Of a stretch of 64,000 bases of DNA, positions 1 through 9,325 are shown in pieces. The notes beneath the pieces were generated by a model, which was given only the letters and a program-made list of their open reading frames with translations, searched no databases and was not told the DNA's origin. The position numbers were made by a program, and so were the translations under genes. This DNA comes from Hymenobacter radiodurans (GTDB taxonomy: Bacteria > Bacteroidota > Bacteroidia > Cytophagales > Hymenobacteraceae). The stretch is taken from the NCBI RefSeq assembly GCF_004355185.1, contig NZ_CP037922.1, forward strand, positions 3,690,001 through 3,754,000. The letters run 5' to 3'. How positions within the stretch are numbered: the stretch's first letter is position 1; each line of letters opens with the position of its first letter.

Positions 1-221
1 AACAACAAACCCAAGCGGCGTAAAAAGCCCCCCAGAACGCCCATCACCTTTTCTAGCTGATGCCCAGGCTTATATAAGATGGCCCAAGCGCTTGCCGAGA
101 TAAAGGGAGCCAAGGTATAGTAGTGGCCTGCTTCCTTTAAGAATTCCAGATATTGCTCAAAGCGAAACCGTTGGGAGGGCGCCTGCCCGTGCGGATAAGG
201 GATAACAAACAGAATACGCAT
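1..221 (-). CDS. Glycosyltransferase N-terminus, runs off the left edge
   Basis: An open frame on the minus strand starts at ATG 221 and continues past base 1, so only about 73 residues are visible. It begins MRILFVIPYPHGQAPSQRF, a hydrophobic beta strand followed by the Q-R-F-R-F-E-Q-Y pattern typical of the N-terminal Rossmann half of GT-B (GT4-like) glycosyltransferases. The catalytic C-terminal half lies outside the window. It sits about 120 bp downstream of another glycosyltransferase on the same strand and probably belongs to the same polysaccharide operon. Codons at 27-35 contain one copy of the CTGGGGGGC motif. The family call is inference from the first 70 residues. Confidence 0.6.
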   Translation of the reverse strand, partial: MRILFVIPYPHGQAPSQRFRFEQYLEFLKEAGHYYTLAPFISASAWAILYKPGHQLEKVMGVLGGFLRRLGLL

Positions 222-338
222 ATCAAAAATTAAGACGCTATTACCGCCCTTAGTACACTTTGCAGATTATTCGTTAGCCAACCCAGTGTTTACCAAATGA
301 GAAGCTCAACGCTAAAGAGGAAACGGAACTGGTAACGG

Positions 339-1540
339 CTAAGCAGCTTGGGGGGCAAAAAACTTAGCGTAAGCCTGCTTAGCAAGGTTTAGTGAGCGGT
401 GACGCTCTGCCAGTTTCACGGTGTGTTGTCGGTAGTCAGGGCTCTGTAAAAGAACTGCAATCTGCTTTATCGCTGCCGGAACGCTTGCGGGTTGGTCGAG
501 ATCGAAGACCGCTCCTCCTCCCTCCTGCCGAATGATAGCGCTATCGTCGCCAACTCCTTCCGTTAATAACACCGGCAATCCGGCTGCCCAATACTCACCC
601 ACTTTAATAGGCGAGCAGAAAAGCCGGCAAGGCGCAGGCTTAATGGGAGCAAAAGCAAAGTCGGCAGCCGACAAATACCCTGGCACATCAGCGTGGGGGC
701 TTTTGTTACAAACACCTGTGCCTCCGTGAATCCAACTTTAGCTAATTTGGCCCGCACCTCACTTTGTATATTCGGTGTAAGAATAATCAAGCGAAAATCA
801 GGTCCAAAATGGTCAGCAGCAGCTTTGAATAAATCAAAAGCTTCAGCGTCATAATAAATATCGCCAAACTTACCCACGTAAATCCCGACAGGAGCAGTAG
901 CTGCGAAGCCTAGCTGCTCACGTACATGCTTTCGCCTTGCTTCATCGTATTTGAACGTCGCAACATCTACCGAGCAAGGTACCGTAACGATACGTTCGCC
1001 AGAAACTCCCTCACGGATAAGCTGCTGTCGGTAATTCTCGGCCACAGGCAACAAGCCAAGAGCCAACTGTTTTTGCTTTTTCTCCCAATAACGCTGAAAT
1101 AAATAGCGCGGATCATAGGATTTCCACACTCCCGACTCCAGCATGTAGTCAGCATGGGGCTCAAATGACTCGACATAGAACGGAAGCTTATTCTGTTTCC
1201 ACACCAGATACGCCAGCGCACCAGCTGGTGCGCCCCGGGCCAATAAGAAGTCGCTTCTATGCTGAGTGGCCAGCCCTACTAGTTTCTGAGGAAAGCGCAG
1301 AAAATCGTCTGTTTTAGTAACCAGCACATTTCGCCCCGGCTCCGAGATTAGAGGCGCGTATTCTATTTTGTCTGTCGCAAAAGGCGGATTAAATACAGGT
1401 ACCTTCCCGTCTCGCTCAATAGTTACGAGCAAGACAGACTCTATATCAGGACGCTGTATAAGCAGTTGTAAATGCGGAAAAACTGTAGAAACAGTAAGCG
1501 GATCGTCTAGTCCCCAATAACTCAAAAACAGAATGCGCAT
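339..1540 (-). pseudogene. GT4-type glycosyltransferase, frame broken at a G5 tract
   Basis: Two overlapping frames form one glycosyltransferase of about 400 residues. The upstream frame (1540 down to about 700) starts MRILFLSYWGLDDPLTVST, a typical GT-B N-terminus. The downstream frame (ending at 339) carries the C-terminal donor-site half, with KVGEYWAAGLPVLLTE, the conserved E-x7-E-like region of GT4 enzymes. The frames join if one base is added to the G5 run at 695-699 (plus strand), giving TKAPHADVPGYL. The gene is otherwise intact, so this is either a recent slippage mutation or a homopolymer sequencing error. Expected role: transfer of a sugar during capsule/O-antigen assembly on the cytoplasmic side. 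Donor and acceptor cannot be told. Confidence 0.75.
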
Positions 1541-1569
1541 TCAAAAAGGAAAATGACGAAGTGTGAGCG

Positions 1570-2487
1570 TCAGGTGCGAATCTTTTTTAACCATTCCACT
1601 GCGCGTAACCCAATCAAACAACGAATCAAAAGAGTCACTGCCTGACCTCTCGGCAGATTAGGCGCAGCACGGCGTGCATAACCCATTGCTTCTTTCCGAT
1701 GATCATCGGCATAAGCATGGATGGCACAAAGATAATACACTCGTCCCATCAGCGTCCGCCGTTGCTCCGGCGTCAGTGTCACACGCTCCAGCATCCAATC
1801 TAATGCTAACTGCAACTTCCTGACTAAGGCGGAATTGTCGGAGCGCATCGAACGGGCATCATGGTCGTTCATCGTTAGCGTCACCGCATCCACGATGTAA
1901 ACCCGATCCCGCTGCATATTCTCCAGCATAAACATCCAGTCCTCCACAGCCGCGTAGCGTCTATCTTCTTCGAAGAGTCGTAAATCAGGGTTCTGACGAC
2001 GGACGCAAATATTACAAGCTAACGCATTGCCCCGAACAAAGAAATCTAGGCCGTACCATCCTTCAGCAACAGGAGCTAAATCGCTACTAGCTAAAATGCC
2101 ATCTCGATCAAAGTTGTATTTTGTAGCAATGAAGTTTGGTACTCCAATATGTTGAATTGTAGAGTGCAGAACCGCAAGATGATTTGGAAGCAATCGATCG
2201 TCCGAGTCCAAAAACAATACATATTCTCCTTTAGCGCGGGCCAATCCATAGTTGCGAGCGGCTCCCCTTTCCGCATTTAGCTTAGGTAGATACTGAATAC
2301 GGGTATCTGATAGAGCAGCCACTCTTTGACTAGTATCATCAGTACTTCCATCATCAATAACTAATACTTCCCAAGCAGCAAACTCCTGTTTCTGTACCGA
2401 CTCTATGGTCGTGGTTATAAAATCAGCCCTGTTGTAAGTAGGAATAATAACGCTGAAGAAAGGATTATTTGATGTATTACTGTCCAT
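1570..2487 (-). CDS. GT2 family glycosyltransferase
   Basis: A 305-residue GT-A fold enzyme that starts with the GT2 signature: SVIIPTYNRADF at about residues 12-23, DDGS at about 45-48 (nucleotide binding) and LDSDD at about 93-97 (DxD metal site). The C-terminal third is helical and variable, as usual for acceptor specificity. No membrane segments are obvious, so it likely acts at the inner face of the cytoplasmic membrane on a lipid-linked saccharide. It lies 29 bp upstream of the broken GT4 gene on the same strand. GT2 membership is well supported; the sugar is unknown. Confidence 0.85.
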   Translation of the reverse strand: MDSNTSNNPFFSVIIPTYNRADFITTTIESVQKQEFAAWEVLVIDDGSTDDTSQRVAALSDTRIQYLPKLNAERGAARNYGLARAKGEYVLFLDSDDRLLPNHLAVLHSTIQHIGVPNFIATKYNFDRDGILASSDLAPVAEGWYGLDFFVRGNALACNICVRRQNPDLRLFEEDRRYAAVEDWMFMLENMQRDRVYIVDAVTLTMNDHDARSMRSDNSALVRKLQLALDWMLERVTLTPEQRRTLMGRVYYLCAIHAYADDHRKEAMGYARRAAPNLPRGQAVTLLIRCLIGLRAVEWLKKIRT

Positions 2488-2582
2488 TAAAGGGAGTTGA
2501 CATACAACAAGAAGAATAAGATTGGTTGAGCATCGTACTTTTTAAGCGGAGACATACATTTTGCGACTTGACGTAGCTATCA

Positions 2583-3979
2583 TTAACCAAGCAGAAGTTC
2601 TGCACCAATGCGTATACTTTTTAGTACAACCAAAGTAACACCAACTATTAAAACAGTACGTAACGCAATCTTCCAAACGGGTAGTTTAAGTAATGACAGC
2701 ACTTGTAGATCTATTAGGAAAGTTGCTAATAAGCTGCCTAGGCCAAAAAGCAATAAGGCTAAATTTAAATCATGATTGAGTAAGCCAATAGCCAGTCCCC
2801 CCCCCTCATTACAAGTAAAAATATATTACTAAATAAGATATACCGTTGCTTATTCATTACGGTATAAATTGGTGCTGTAGCCTGCGACATTAGTTTGAAT
2901 ACATAGTAATAACCTAAGTACCCAGTGTATACACCAGCCATCTCCCAGCGTGCTCCAAATACCAACTTAAACAGTATATCACCATATACTGTTATCAGTC
3001 CAAATGGAATTAAACCTAAATACAATAATTTATTGTATAAGTCTAGTGTAAGAATTGGGAGGCGTTCGGGTTCTTTGGAATTCACCTCCGTTGCTTTCTG
3101 CCAAAATACAGGTAAAACAGCGTTTCCAATTAAATTAATGGGTATTTCTAATAAGGCTACTGAGAAGGAATAAAGCCCAACTGGTGAAGGCCCAAATCCT
3201 GCAGTTAATGCAAAAATAGGCAGTTGTGTAGAAAGTACATTAATAAAGCTTGCTGGGAGAAAATAAAATGGAAATTCACGATATTCTACCGCAACAGAAC
3301 GGATATTTTTCCAAGAAAAATTTTGCCATAATAATCCAAATGAAAATCGAATTGTACCACTTAATAAACTAATTGTGCTGGTTATGCGATTAAAGAATTC
3401 ACCTAACAGTAATCCAACCACATTACCGCCAACTATTAAACCATATAAAATTGTAAATCCACGGCCGGCCAAGACTGTGGTCACATCAACGGTAGTACGT
3501 TTAATAAATTGCTTTTCACGTAGGTACCAACCACTCATAATATTATTAAGATTGAATAACAACAAAATAACAGGCAAAGTATAAAACCAATTTCCTATAC
3601 CTTCTATATTTAAATAATGTATGATATATGAACCGCCTATAATTAATCCAATTGCTAGTAAAAAACATGTAAAAAAAGCTAAAAATACAGTAAGCTGAAC
3701 TAAGTTAATAAATTTCTCTTTTGTTTTAGGTTGCAAAAAAGCAGCAGTATACGTCAGTGTAGCCACCATACTTAAGTTGCTTGCCAACGAACTAAAAACT
3801 GCGAATTGGCCATAGGCAGACGGAGGGTACAAGCGTGACATAATTGGCGTTAAAAGAAAACCAATTAAAGTTACTGCTGCTGATCCTGATAATGTTACTG
3901 CAAAATTCTGTGCAAATGATCCTTTCTGCAAAAAAGCATGTATATTATTTTTTACAAATTGCTGGATATGATGTTTCAA
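2583..3979 (-). CDS. Wzx-type polysaccharide flippase, C-terminus shifted at a C9 tract
   Basis: A polytopic MATE/MOP-superfamily protein with many hydrophobic segments and the N-terminal pattern GFLLTPIMSRLYPPSAYGQF (about residues 40-59), characteristic of oligosaccharide repeat-unit flippases. It moves undecaprenyl-linked repeat units across the inner membrane. The uninterrupted frame ends at 2765 (404 aa), just after the homopolymer C9 at 2797-2805. In the next frame, a convincing C-terminus with two more hydrophobic segments (NHDLNLALLLFGLGSLL and LRTVLIVGVTLVVL) runs to a stop at 2583, giving about 465 residues, the usual size. The real gene therefore probably spans to 2583, with one base missing (or two extra) in the tract. 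The gene is much more AT-rich than its neighbours, suggesting transfer. Confidence 0.8.
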
Positions 3980-3998
3980 TTATTTAAAGAACAGGTTG

Positions 3999-4975
3999 TT
4001 ATTGTTTAAATACCTTACTAATTTCTTTTTCCTTATACAGAAATTCAACTGACCGATTGGCATTTTGAGAGTCTAGAAAAAGATCACAGATAACAAATGC
4101 TGACTTTATCGGATCTCCATTAGGGTTGTGTATATACCCAGTGTCAAATCGCTCAGGATCTTGATATTGGTTCCATCCCATGTTGTTAAAAAAGTCTCTT
4201 TTAGCGGGACGTAACGGACGCTTTATAGATTCAATTGTATTACGAATAACCTCACCAGTACTTCGGCGTGTGGGATTAGTAATAAAGAATTTTGTGATGC
4301 GATTATATTCTGCCATACGGTCTTTTTTAGTCATTCGATTAAAATTGCCGTTTGGATTACTTATGTGCATGCTTAATACAGCAGTGCACCAAGCGATATT
4401 TACATTTAGACTAGTAATACGATATACAAATTCCAAGTCTACTAAAACTACACCGGTATTGAACATACCTGTAAGTGCTAACATGGAGCGACGAATCAAA
4501 ATGGGTAAACCAATCATCCAAAAAGGGGTACTATGCTCTAACCAACGCTGATAATCCTTAGCTGGATCTTCCTTTATTTTTGCAAATGTTAAATCATCAG
4601 ATTGAGTAGCTGCGTTATATCCCATTACAACATCAATCGCAGGATTTTGATCATAAAGTTAGCGGCCTCACGAATAGCCGGATAATAAAAGGCGTCATCA
4701 TCAGTGATAAGCTTGATAATCTCTCCCTGGGCCATCAGCATGCATTTATTAAATCCGTGCGCCTCACCCTTATCGCGCTCGGAGATGAATTGCTGAATCT
4801 GCCCGGCGGCATACAAACTTTGTAGATACTCGGCCGTGCCATCCTTGCTGCCGCCGTCCGCCACAACGATCTCTTCATCTTCCTGCCGGGCCGCTATCAA
4901 CCGCTCCAGCACCTGCTTCAGGTACGGCAGTTTATTGTAAGTGGTGAGAATATAGGAAAGAGTGTAGGTTGCCAT
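3999..4975 (-). pseudogene. GT2 glycosyltransferase, frame broken at A4 run
   Basis: The first frame (4975 down to 4625) encodes a GT2 N-terminal domain: SYILTTYNKLPYLKQ, VADGGSKDGT and the metal-binding ITDDD. The second frame (to 3999) encodes the C-terminal half, with WMIGLPILIRR and YRITSLNVNIAW. Inserting one A in the run at 4645-4648 (TTTT on the plus strand) restores FMIKNPAIDVV, matching the intact paralogue at 7588-8595, which reads FMLAHPEIDVL there. The N-terminal third is identical at the DNA level to that paralogue (330-bp repeat), whereas the C-terminal part is only a moderately similar homologue. The gene is thus a paralogue with a homogenised or swapped N-terminal domain plus a 1-base lesion. 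Function: sugar transfer in surface polysaccharide synthesis. Confidence 0.75.
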
Positions 4976-5003
4976 AATGCGAAAAAATCTGTGGTCTGGG
5001 GCA
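4674..5003. repeat. 330-bp perfect direct repeat, copy 1
   Basis: Every base from 4674 to 5003 is the same as 8294-8623 (offset 3620); the first mismatches are at 4673/8293 and 5004/8624. It covers the 5' part of two GT2 genes, including the start codon and about 28 bp of upstream DNA. The copies are in direct orientation and flank a GT61 gene, gmd and the 3' part of a GT2 gene. Confidence 0.95.
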
Positions 5004-5026
5004 AGTCATTGTTATATCAACAACCT

Positions 5027-6181
5027 TCAATAATGATTAATTATTACTGTACGAAGCACTTGATCGACCAAATCTGGGTCAGCAGTAATATCTGCATAGT
5101 TGTGCTCTACATTTAACGGTGAACCTAATTTTGAGGGCACAACAGAGTAAAATACACCAATACTAGATGCCATAGAAAGGTAACTTGGATTCAAATATGT
5201 TTCACTCATCATCTCAATAACGTTAGTTCCAGGTGTCATAAACATTAAGTTGGTCATATTTGCCCCGTGTATCCCAATCATTATCGATGTTTCATACATT
5301 GTACGCACCTGTTCGACAAAGCTGAGACCTTCGAAGTAGATAGTTTCAAAGTCATAGCGTTCGAGCACTTTCAATATTTCACTTTCATTAGTTAGATGTC
5401 GCCATTGCTGCCGATTCCGCGAGACATAAATGCGGCGTGTTGCCTTGAGGGATGGAATAAGATAAGAATGCAGATAAGTCATTATGGCCTCACGCACCTC
5501 ACCTACCAATGAAGGGACCATATAACCATGGCGACCTGGACGAGCTGGCATCCAAAGGTCTTTTACATGTACTATATCACTTGGTCCTAGAACGAATGTA
5601 TTCTTAAAGCCGAGCGCGTCAACAGTGTAAGTAACATATTCTGGCGGCGTTGGTCCGGGCAATAATATTAAACAGTTGGGCTGTTGCTTACTCAGAAGCA
5701 TCAGGCGTGGTAAAACTTCAGCGATCCAATGAAAATAATTACCTGACCAACTATCAAAAGCGAGTCCTACAGGGCCCGCTTCTAATTCTGGAGCGTTAAG
5801 GGTACGTAGTTGTCTTAATAAAAAAGTACCTGTGAACTCAGCCTTCATACGCGGTTGTGGTAGACTGGGGACCAATACTCTTAATCCTTTCAATACAGTG
5901 CCATTCCATGCCACATTCACATTTTGTACACGGTATATTACTTGTCGAAAATTAGGCGTTACTTCAGTAAATACCTCTTTGTAAAAATGTATAAAGTTTG
6001 CCGGCACCATTGAGATATTCGCTGGTAAAGGACAGATAGCATCAGTAGGAACAGGCGCTATTTCATATTCTGAAACTTGTATTGGATCGCTTAAAGCTTG
6101 TCCAATTTTGCTTAATTGGTAATCAAAAACCTTTTTGAATCTTTGATATCTATTAGGACGCGGACGAGGAGGGGTAGCCAT
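5027..6181 (-). CDS. GT61 family glycosyltransferase (DUF563)
   Basis: A 384-residue protein with hallmarks of the GT61/DUF563 family seen in bacterial capsule clusters: FHWIAEVLPRLMLL near residue 150, a central region ending in RRIYVSRNRQQWRHL (about 245-260) and IGIHGANMTNLMFM near residue 300 followed by VIEMM. These are the conserved H-W-x3-x-L-P-R-L and G-x-H-G-A-x-x-T-N elements. No transmembrane helix is obvious. It lies between a GT2 gene and gmd on the same strand. A second GT61 paralogue is at 11599-12732. The acceptor is unknown. Start chosen at MATPPRPRPN because nothing further upstream is in frame. Confidence 0.85.
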   Translation of the reverse strand: MATPPRPRPNRYQRFKKVFDYQLSKIGQALSDPIQVSEYEIAPVPTDAICPLPANISMVPANFIHFYKEVFTEVTPNFRQVIYRVQNVNVAWNGTVLKGLRVLVPSLPQPRMKAEFTGTFLLRQLRTLNAPELEAGPVGLAFDSWSGNYFHWIAEVLPRLMLLSKQQPNCLILLPGPTPPEYVTYTVDALGFKNTFVLGPSDIVHVKDLWMPARPGRHGYMVPSLVGEVREAIMTYLHSYLIPSLKATRRIYVSRNRQQWRHLTNESEILKVLERYDFETIYFEGLSFVEQVRTMYETSIMIGIHGANMTNLMFMTPGTNVIEMMSETYLNPSYLSMASSIGVFYSVVPSKLGSPLNVEHNYADITADPDLVDQVLRTVIINHY

Positions 6182-6275
6182 TATATTATGAGGCTATAAA
6201 GTATATGCCTCCAACTTACCAGTCGGAGGCATATAGGTGACAGTATTCGTAAGGAGACTAAATTGTGCTAACTAT

Positions 6276-7388
6276 CTACTCATGATAGTTGAACACTTTG
6301 TGCCCACCTTTCATTAAATAAGCATCCCGTTTAAATAAATTCAGGTCTGCTTGCATCATGTCTTGAACAAGAGCTGGCAAATCGTAGGTGGGAGTCCATC
6401 CCAGTTTTTGTTGAGATTTGGTAGGGTCACCAATCAATAACTCCACTTCTGTTGGGCGGAAATACTTCGGATCTACTTCTACCACCACGGTCCCTTCAGC
6501 TACTTGATAATCAGGATTATCGCAACGCACCACTCGAGCCTTTTCATTTGCTCCTTCACCCTCAAAAGCTAGCTCTATTCCTACTTCCTCAAAAGCCATC
6601 TTTACAAAATCGCGCACGGTCGTAGTGACACCCGTAGCAATGACAAAATCTTCAGGTTCGTCTTGCTGTAAAATTCGCCACATTGCCTCTACGTAGTCCT
6701 TCGCATGGCCCCAATCACGGCGTGCATCCAAATTACCTAAATATATTTTCTGTTGTAATCCCATCGCGATACGGGCAGTACCACGCGTTATTTTACGTGT
6801 TACGAAAGTTTCCCCACGCAACGGACTTTCATGGTTGAACAGGATGCCATTACAAGCGAACATGCCATATGCTTCTCGATAATTCACGGTAATCCAATAG
6901 CCATAAAGTTTGGCTACTGCATAAGGTGAGCGAGGATAAAAAGGTGTAGTCTCCGATTGCGGCACAGCTTGCACTAAACCATATAATTCGGAAGTCGAAG
7001 CTTGGTATATGCGTGTTTTTTTGGTAAGCCCCAATAGACGCACAGCTTCCAGAATACGTAGCGTACCAATACCATCTGCGTTTGCTGTGTACTCAGGTGT
7101 GTCAAATGAAACCTTAACGTGAGACATTGCCCCAAGATTATATATCTCGTCTGGCTGTACCTCTTGAATTATGCGGATCAGATTGGTTGAATCAGAGAGG
7201 TCGCCATAATGAAGCTTGAAGCGAACATTATTATCGTGTGGGTCTTGGTAGAGGTGGTCAATCCGGTCGGTATTAAACAACGATGAGCGTCGCTTAATCC
7301 CATGAACCATATAGCCTTTCTCTAGCAGAAGTTCAGCCAAGTAAGCACCATCTTGTCCGGTAATACCAGTTACTAAGGCTACTTTCAT
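6276..7388 (-). CDS. gmd: GDP-mannose 4,6-dehydratase
   Basis: Converts GDP-D-mannose to GDP-4-keto-6-deoxy-D-mannose with bound NADP, the first step to GDP-L-fucose, GDP-rhamnose and GDP-perosamine. The 370-residue length fits the family. The N-terminal Rossmann motif is [34 protein letters not shown] and the catalytic stretch [10 protein letters not shown]...[12 protein letters not shown] (T/S, E, Y, K) are all present, and [18 protein letters not shown] is the family signature for the active-site region. Its usual partner, GDP-L-fucose synthase, is 18 kb away at 25798-26751 in the same locus, so GDP-L-fucose is the probable product. Confidence 0.95.
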   Translation of the reverse strand: MKVALVTGITGQDGAYLAELLLEKGYMVHGIKRRSSLFNTDRIDHLYQDPHDNNVRFKLHYGDLSDSTNLIRIIQEVQPDEIYNLGAMSHVKVSFDTPEYTANADGIGTLRILEAVRLLGLTKKTRIYQASTSELYGLVQAVPQSETTPFYPRSPYAVAKLYGYWITVNYREAYGMFACNGILFNHESPLRGETFVTRKITRGTARIAMGLQQKIYLGNLDARRDWGHAKDYVEAMWRILQQDEPEDFVIATGVTTTVRDFVKMAFEEVGIELAFEGEGANEKARVVRCDNPDYQVAEGTVVVEVDPKYFRPTEVELLIGDPTKSQQKLGWTPTYDLPALVQDMMQADLNLFKRDAYLMKGGHKVFNYHE

Positions 7389-7587
7389 ATGAGCATTTTT
7401 TGAATTAGATACTAAATTTCTTTTTTACGATTTGTAAAGCGGAATGAAATCAAGAAGGAGGATCAAAAGTACTCTCTCTCAGCCATGTAACCAAAATAGG
7501 GAATTCTCTTCTTTATTCTCCACCTAAGTAGTGACCGCCGAATACGATTGTTTAATACTTTATGTTACAGATTTACAAGCGTTTTTA

Positions 7588-8595
7588 TTATAAGACTTTC
7601 TTTACCTCATCTTTGCGATAGAGGTATTCGACTATATGAGTTTTGTTATAGTTTTCCATAAATTCATCAGCCACTTTAAACGCTTGGTTAATCATTTTAT
7701 CCGTGCTCTCCCCAGATATAGTGTTAGAGATATCATAGCCAGTAGGCATTGTTTGGTTACCCTTGTATTGATCCCACTTTAATACTTCAAATATCCGGCG
7801 CTTTATAGGACGTATCGGAGCTTTTAACATCTCGATCCAGCCAGACTTGTATCGCACGAAATCTTGAAAACTGTCCCCAATGGATTTATCGTAGTAGAAG
7901 CGCATACGGTCTGCTTCCAAGTCACTAGCACTTCGCCCTTCCCGTTGATTCATCACCCGAAAGTTACTTTGAGGATTTTCGATGCGAACACTTAGCATCG
8001 CTGTGCTCCAAGCAAGATTCACATTTAGGCTGGTAATTCGGTATGTAAACTCCGTATCCACTTGTACAACGCCGGTATGAAATAAGCCCGTAATGGCTAA
8101 CGATTTACGCCTTATCAAAAAAGGTAGACCAATCATCCAAACCACTTCTTTACTATCTAACCAGCGGCGGAAATTATTGGCCACATCTTCATATATAGTG
8201 GCTTGGGTTAAGTTCTCCAGTTGAATAAGTCCCGTGTTTCCCGATAGCACATCTATCTCAGGGTGTGCTAACATAAATTTTTTACTCTCTTGGATAGCCG
8301 GATAATAAAAGGCGTCATCATCAGTGATAAGCTTGATAATCTCTCCCTGGGCCATCAGCATGCATTTATTAAATCCGTGCGCCTCACCCTTATCGCGCTC
8401 GGAGATGAATTGCTGAATCTGCCCGGCGGCATACAAACTTTGTAGATACTCGGCCGTGCCATCCTTGCTGCCGCCGTCCGCCACAACGATCTCTTCATCT
8501 TCCTGCCGGGCCGCTATCAACCGCTCCAGCACCTGCTTCAGGTACGGCAGTTTATTGTAAGTGGTGAGAATATAGGAAAGAGTGTAGGTTGCCAT
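7588..8595 (-). CDS. GT2 family glycosyltransferase, intact paralogue
   Basis: A GT2 enzyme of 335 residues starting at MATYTLSYILTTYNKLPY. An earlier in-frame ATG at 8640 exists, but the 330-bp repeat and the copy-1 gene both place the conserved start at 8595. Motifs: TTYNKLPYLKQ (about 9-19), VADGGSKDGT (about 39-48) and ITDDD (about 90-94). The C-terminal half has WMIGLPFLIRR and YRITSLNVNLAW, shared with the broken paralogue at 3999-4975. It lies upstream of gmd and downstream of an acetyltransferase on the same strand. Expected to add a sugar during repeat-unit synthesis. Confidence 0.85.
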   Translation of the reverse strand: MATYTLSYILTTYNKLPYLKQVLERLIAARQEDEEIVVADGGSKDGTAEYLQSLYAAGQIQQFISERDKGEAHGFNKCMLMAQGEIIKLITDDDAFYYPAIQESKKFMLAHPEIDVLSGNTGLIQLENLTQATIYEDVANNFRRWLDSKEVVWMIGLPFLIRRKSLAITGLFHTGVVQVDTEFTYRITSLNVNLAWSTAMLSVRIENPQSNFRVMNQREGRSASDLEADRMRFYYDKSIGDSFQDFVRYKSGWIEMLKAPIRPIKRRIFEVLKWDQYKGNQTMPTGYDISNTISGESTDKMINQAFKVADEFMENYNKTHIVEYLYRKDEVKKVL

Positions 8596-8623
8596 AATGC
8601 GAAAAAATCTGTGGTCTGGGGCA
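8294..8623. repeat. 330-bp perfect direct repeat, copy 2
   Basis: Second copy of the repeat at 4674-5003, same orientation, no mismatch seen. It covers the start and first ~100 codons of the intact GT2 gene. Recombination between the copies would delete or duplicate 3620 bp containing a GT61 gene and gmd. Confidence 0.95.
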
Positions 8624-8668
8624 GCGGAAGGCCTATACATATCTTCCTACAAAGCCTCATTGCTAGAC

Positions 8669-9241
8669 TTAATACCCTAGCTGCTTTGCATACTCCAACA
8701 TTTTCGCACGAGGCCGAATTTTGATAGGACGTGCGGGTACTCCCACGTATATAGTCCAGGGCTCAGTGTCCTTAGTTACAAGGGAGCAGGCTCCTATTAC
8801 ACTGCCTTCAGCAATCGTCACGTTGGGCATAATTACCACATTAGTGCCGATACCAGAAAATCTGGCGCAACGAATGGTCCCAAAGTCTACGGTGTCTCGA
8901 TATTGCTCAGGCGCGGTCACACTTGTAAAGCCATCACCCATAAACCGATCTGAACCGCAAATAAGGCGGCTACCAGCAGCTACAGTCACAAAATCTTCTA
9001 CTATGAGTGTACTCTGCGCGCCACCTATGACAGTAAGGTAGGGTGACAGATGGGTATAATCACCAATCTGTGCGGCAGTTGTTATGTACACGCCTGAGTC
9101 AATTGCTACATGGCTACCTAATGTTATCAAGTGAGGCCGACGTATTTCAACATTAGCACTTACAAACACATCTTCACCACATCCCTTTAACAAGGAAGTG
9201 TCATACTGCGCGGATTTAACTGGTATCCTGTGATCACTCAT
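8669..9241 (-). CDS. Left-handed beta-helix sugar O/N-acetyltransferase
   Basis: A 190-residue protein made of hexapeptide repeats ([LIV]-G-x4), for example VEIRRPHLITLGSHVAIDSG, IGDYTHLSPYLTVIGG, GIGTNVVIMPNVTIAEGSVI and the terminal YVGVPARPIKIRPR that closes most acetyltransferases of this class. Such proteins form trimers and use acetyl-CoA to modify a sugar. It is followed upstream by an SDR and an aminotransferase on the same strand, so N-acetylation of a newly made amino sugar is a reasonable inference (O-acetylation is the alternative). Confidence 0.8.
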   Translation of the reverse strand: MSDHRIPVKSAQYDTSLLKGCGEDVFVSANVEIRRPHLITLGSHVAIDSGVYITTAAQIGDYTHLSPYLTVIGGAQSTLIVEDFVTVAAGSRLICGSDRFMGDGFTSVTAPEQYRDTVDFGTIRCARFSGIGTNVVIMPNVTIAEGSVIGACSLVTKDTEPWTIYVGVPARPIKIRPRAKMLEYAKQLGY

Positions 9242-9325
9242 GTTTAGTGAAGGTTGTATTCTTAATTGGTGAAAGGTTGCGATCGATTTGAGAATTAATC
9301 AACTCCATACTTACCTCTTTGACCT

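Noticed and set aside
2091..2276. Small antisense frames inside glycosyltransferase genes
   Set aside because: They are shadows of the real frames, with no start context, family features or independent promoter.
4645..4648. Programmed frameshifting in the GT2 gene at 3999-4975
   Set aside because: No slippery heptamer or downstream structure is visible, and the paralogue is read in a single frame; a 1-base loss is simpler.
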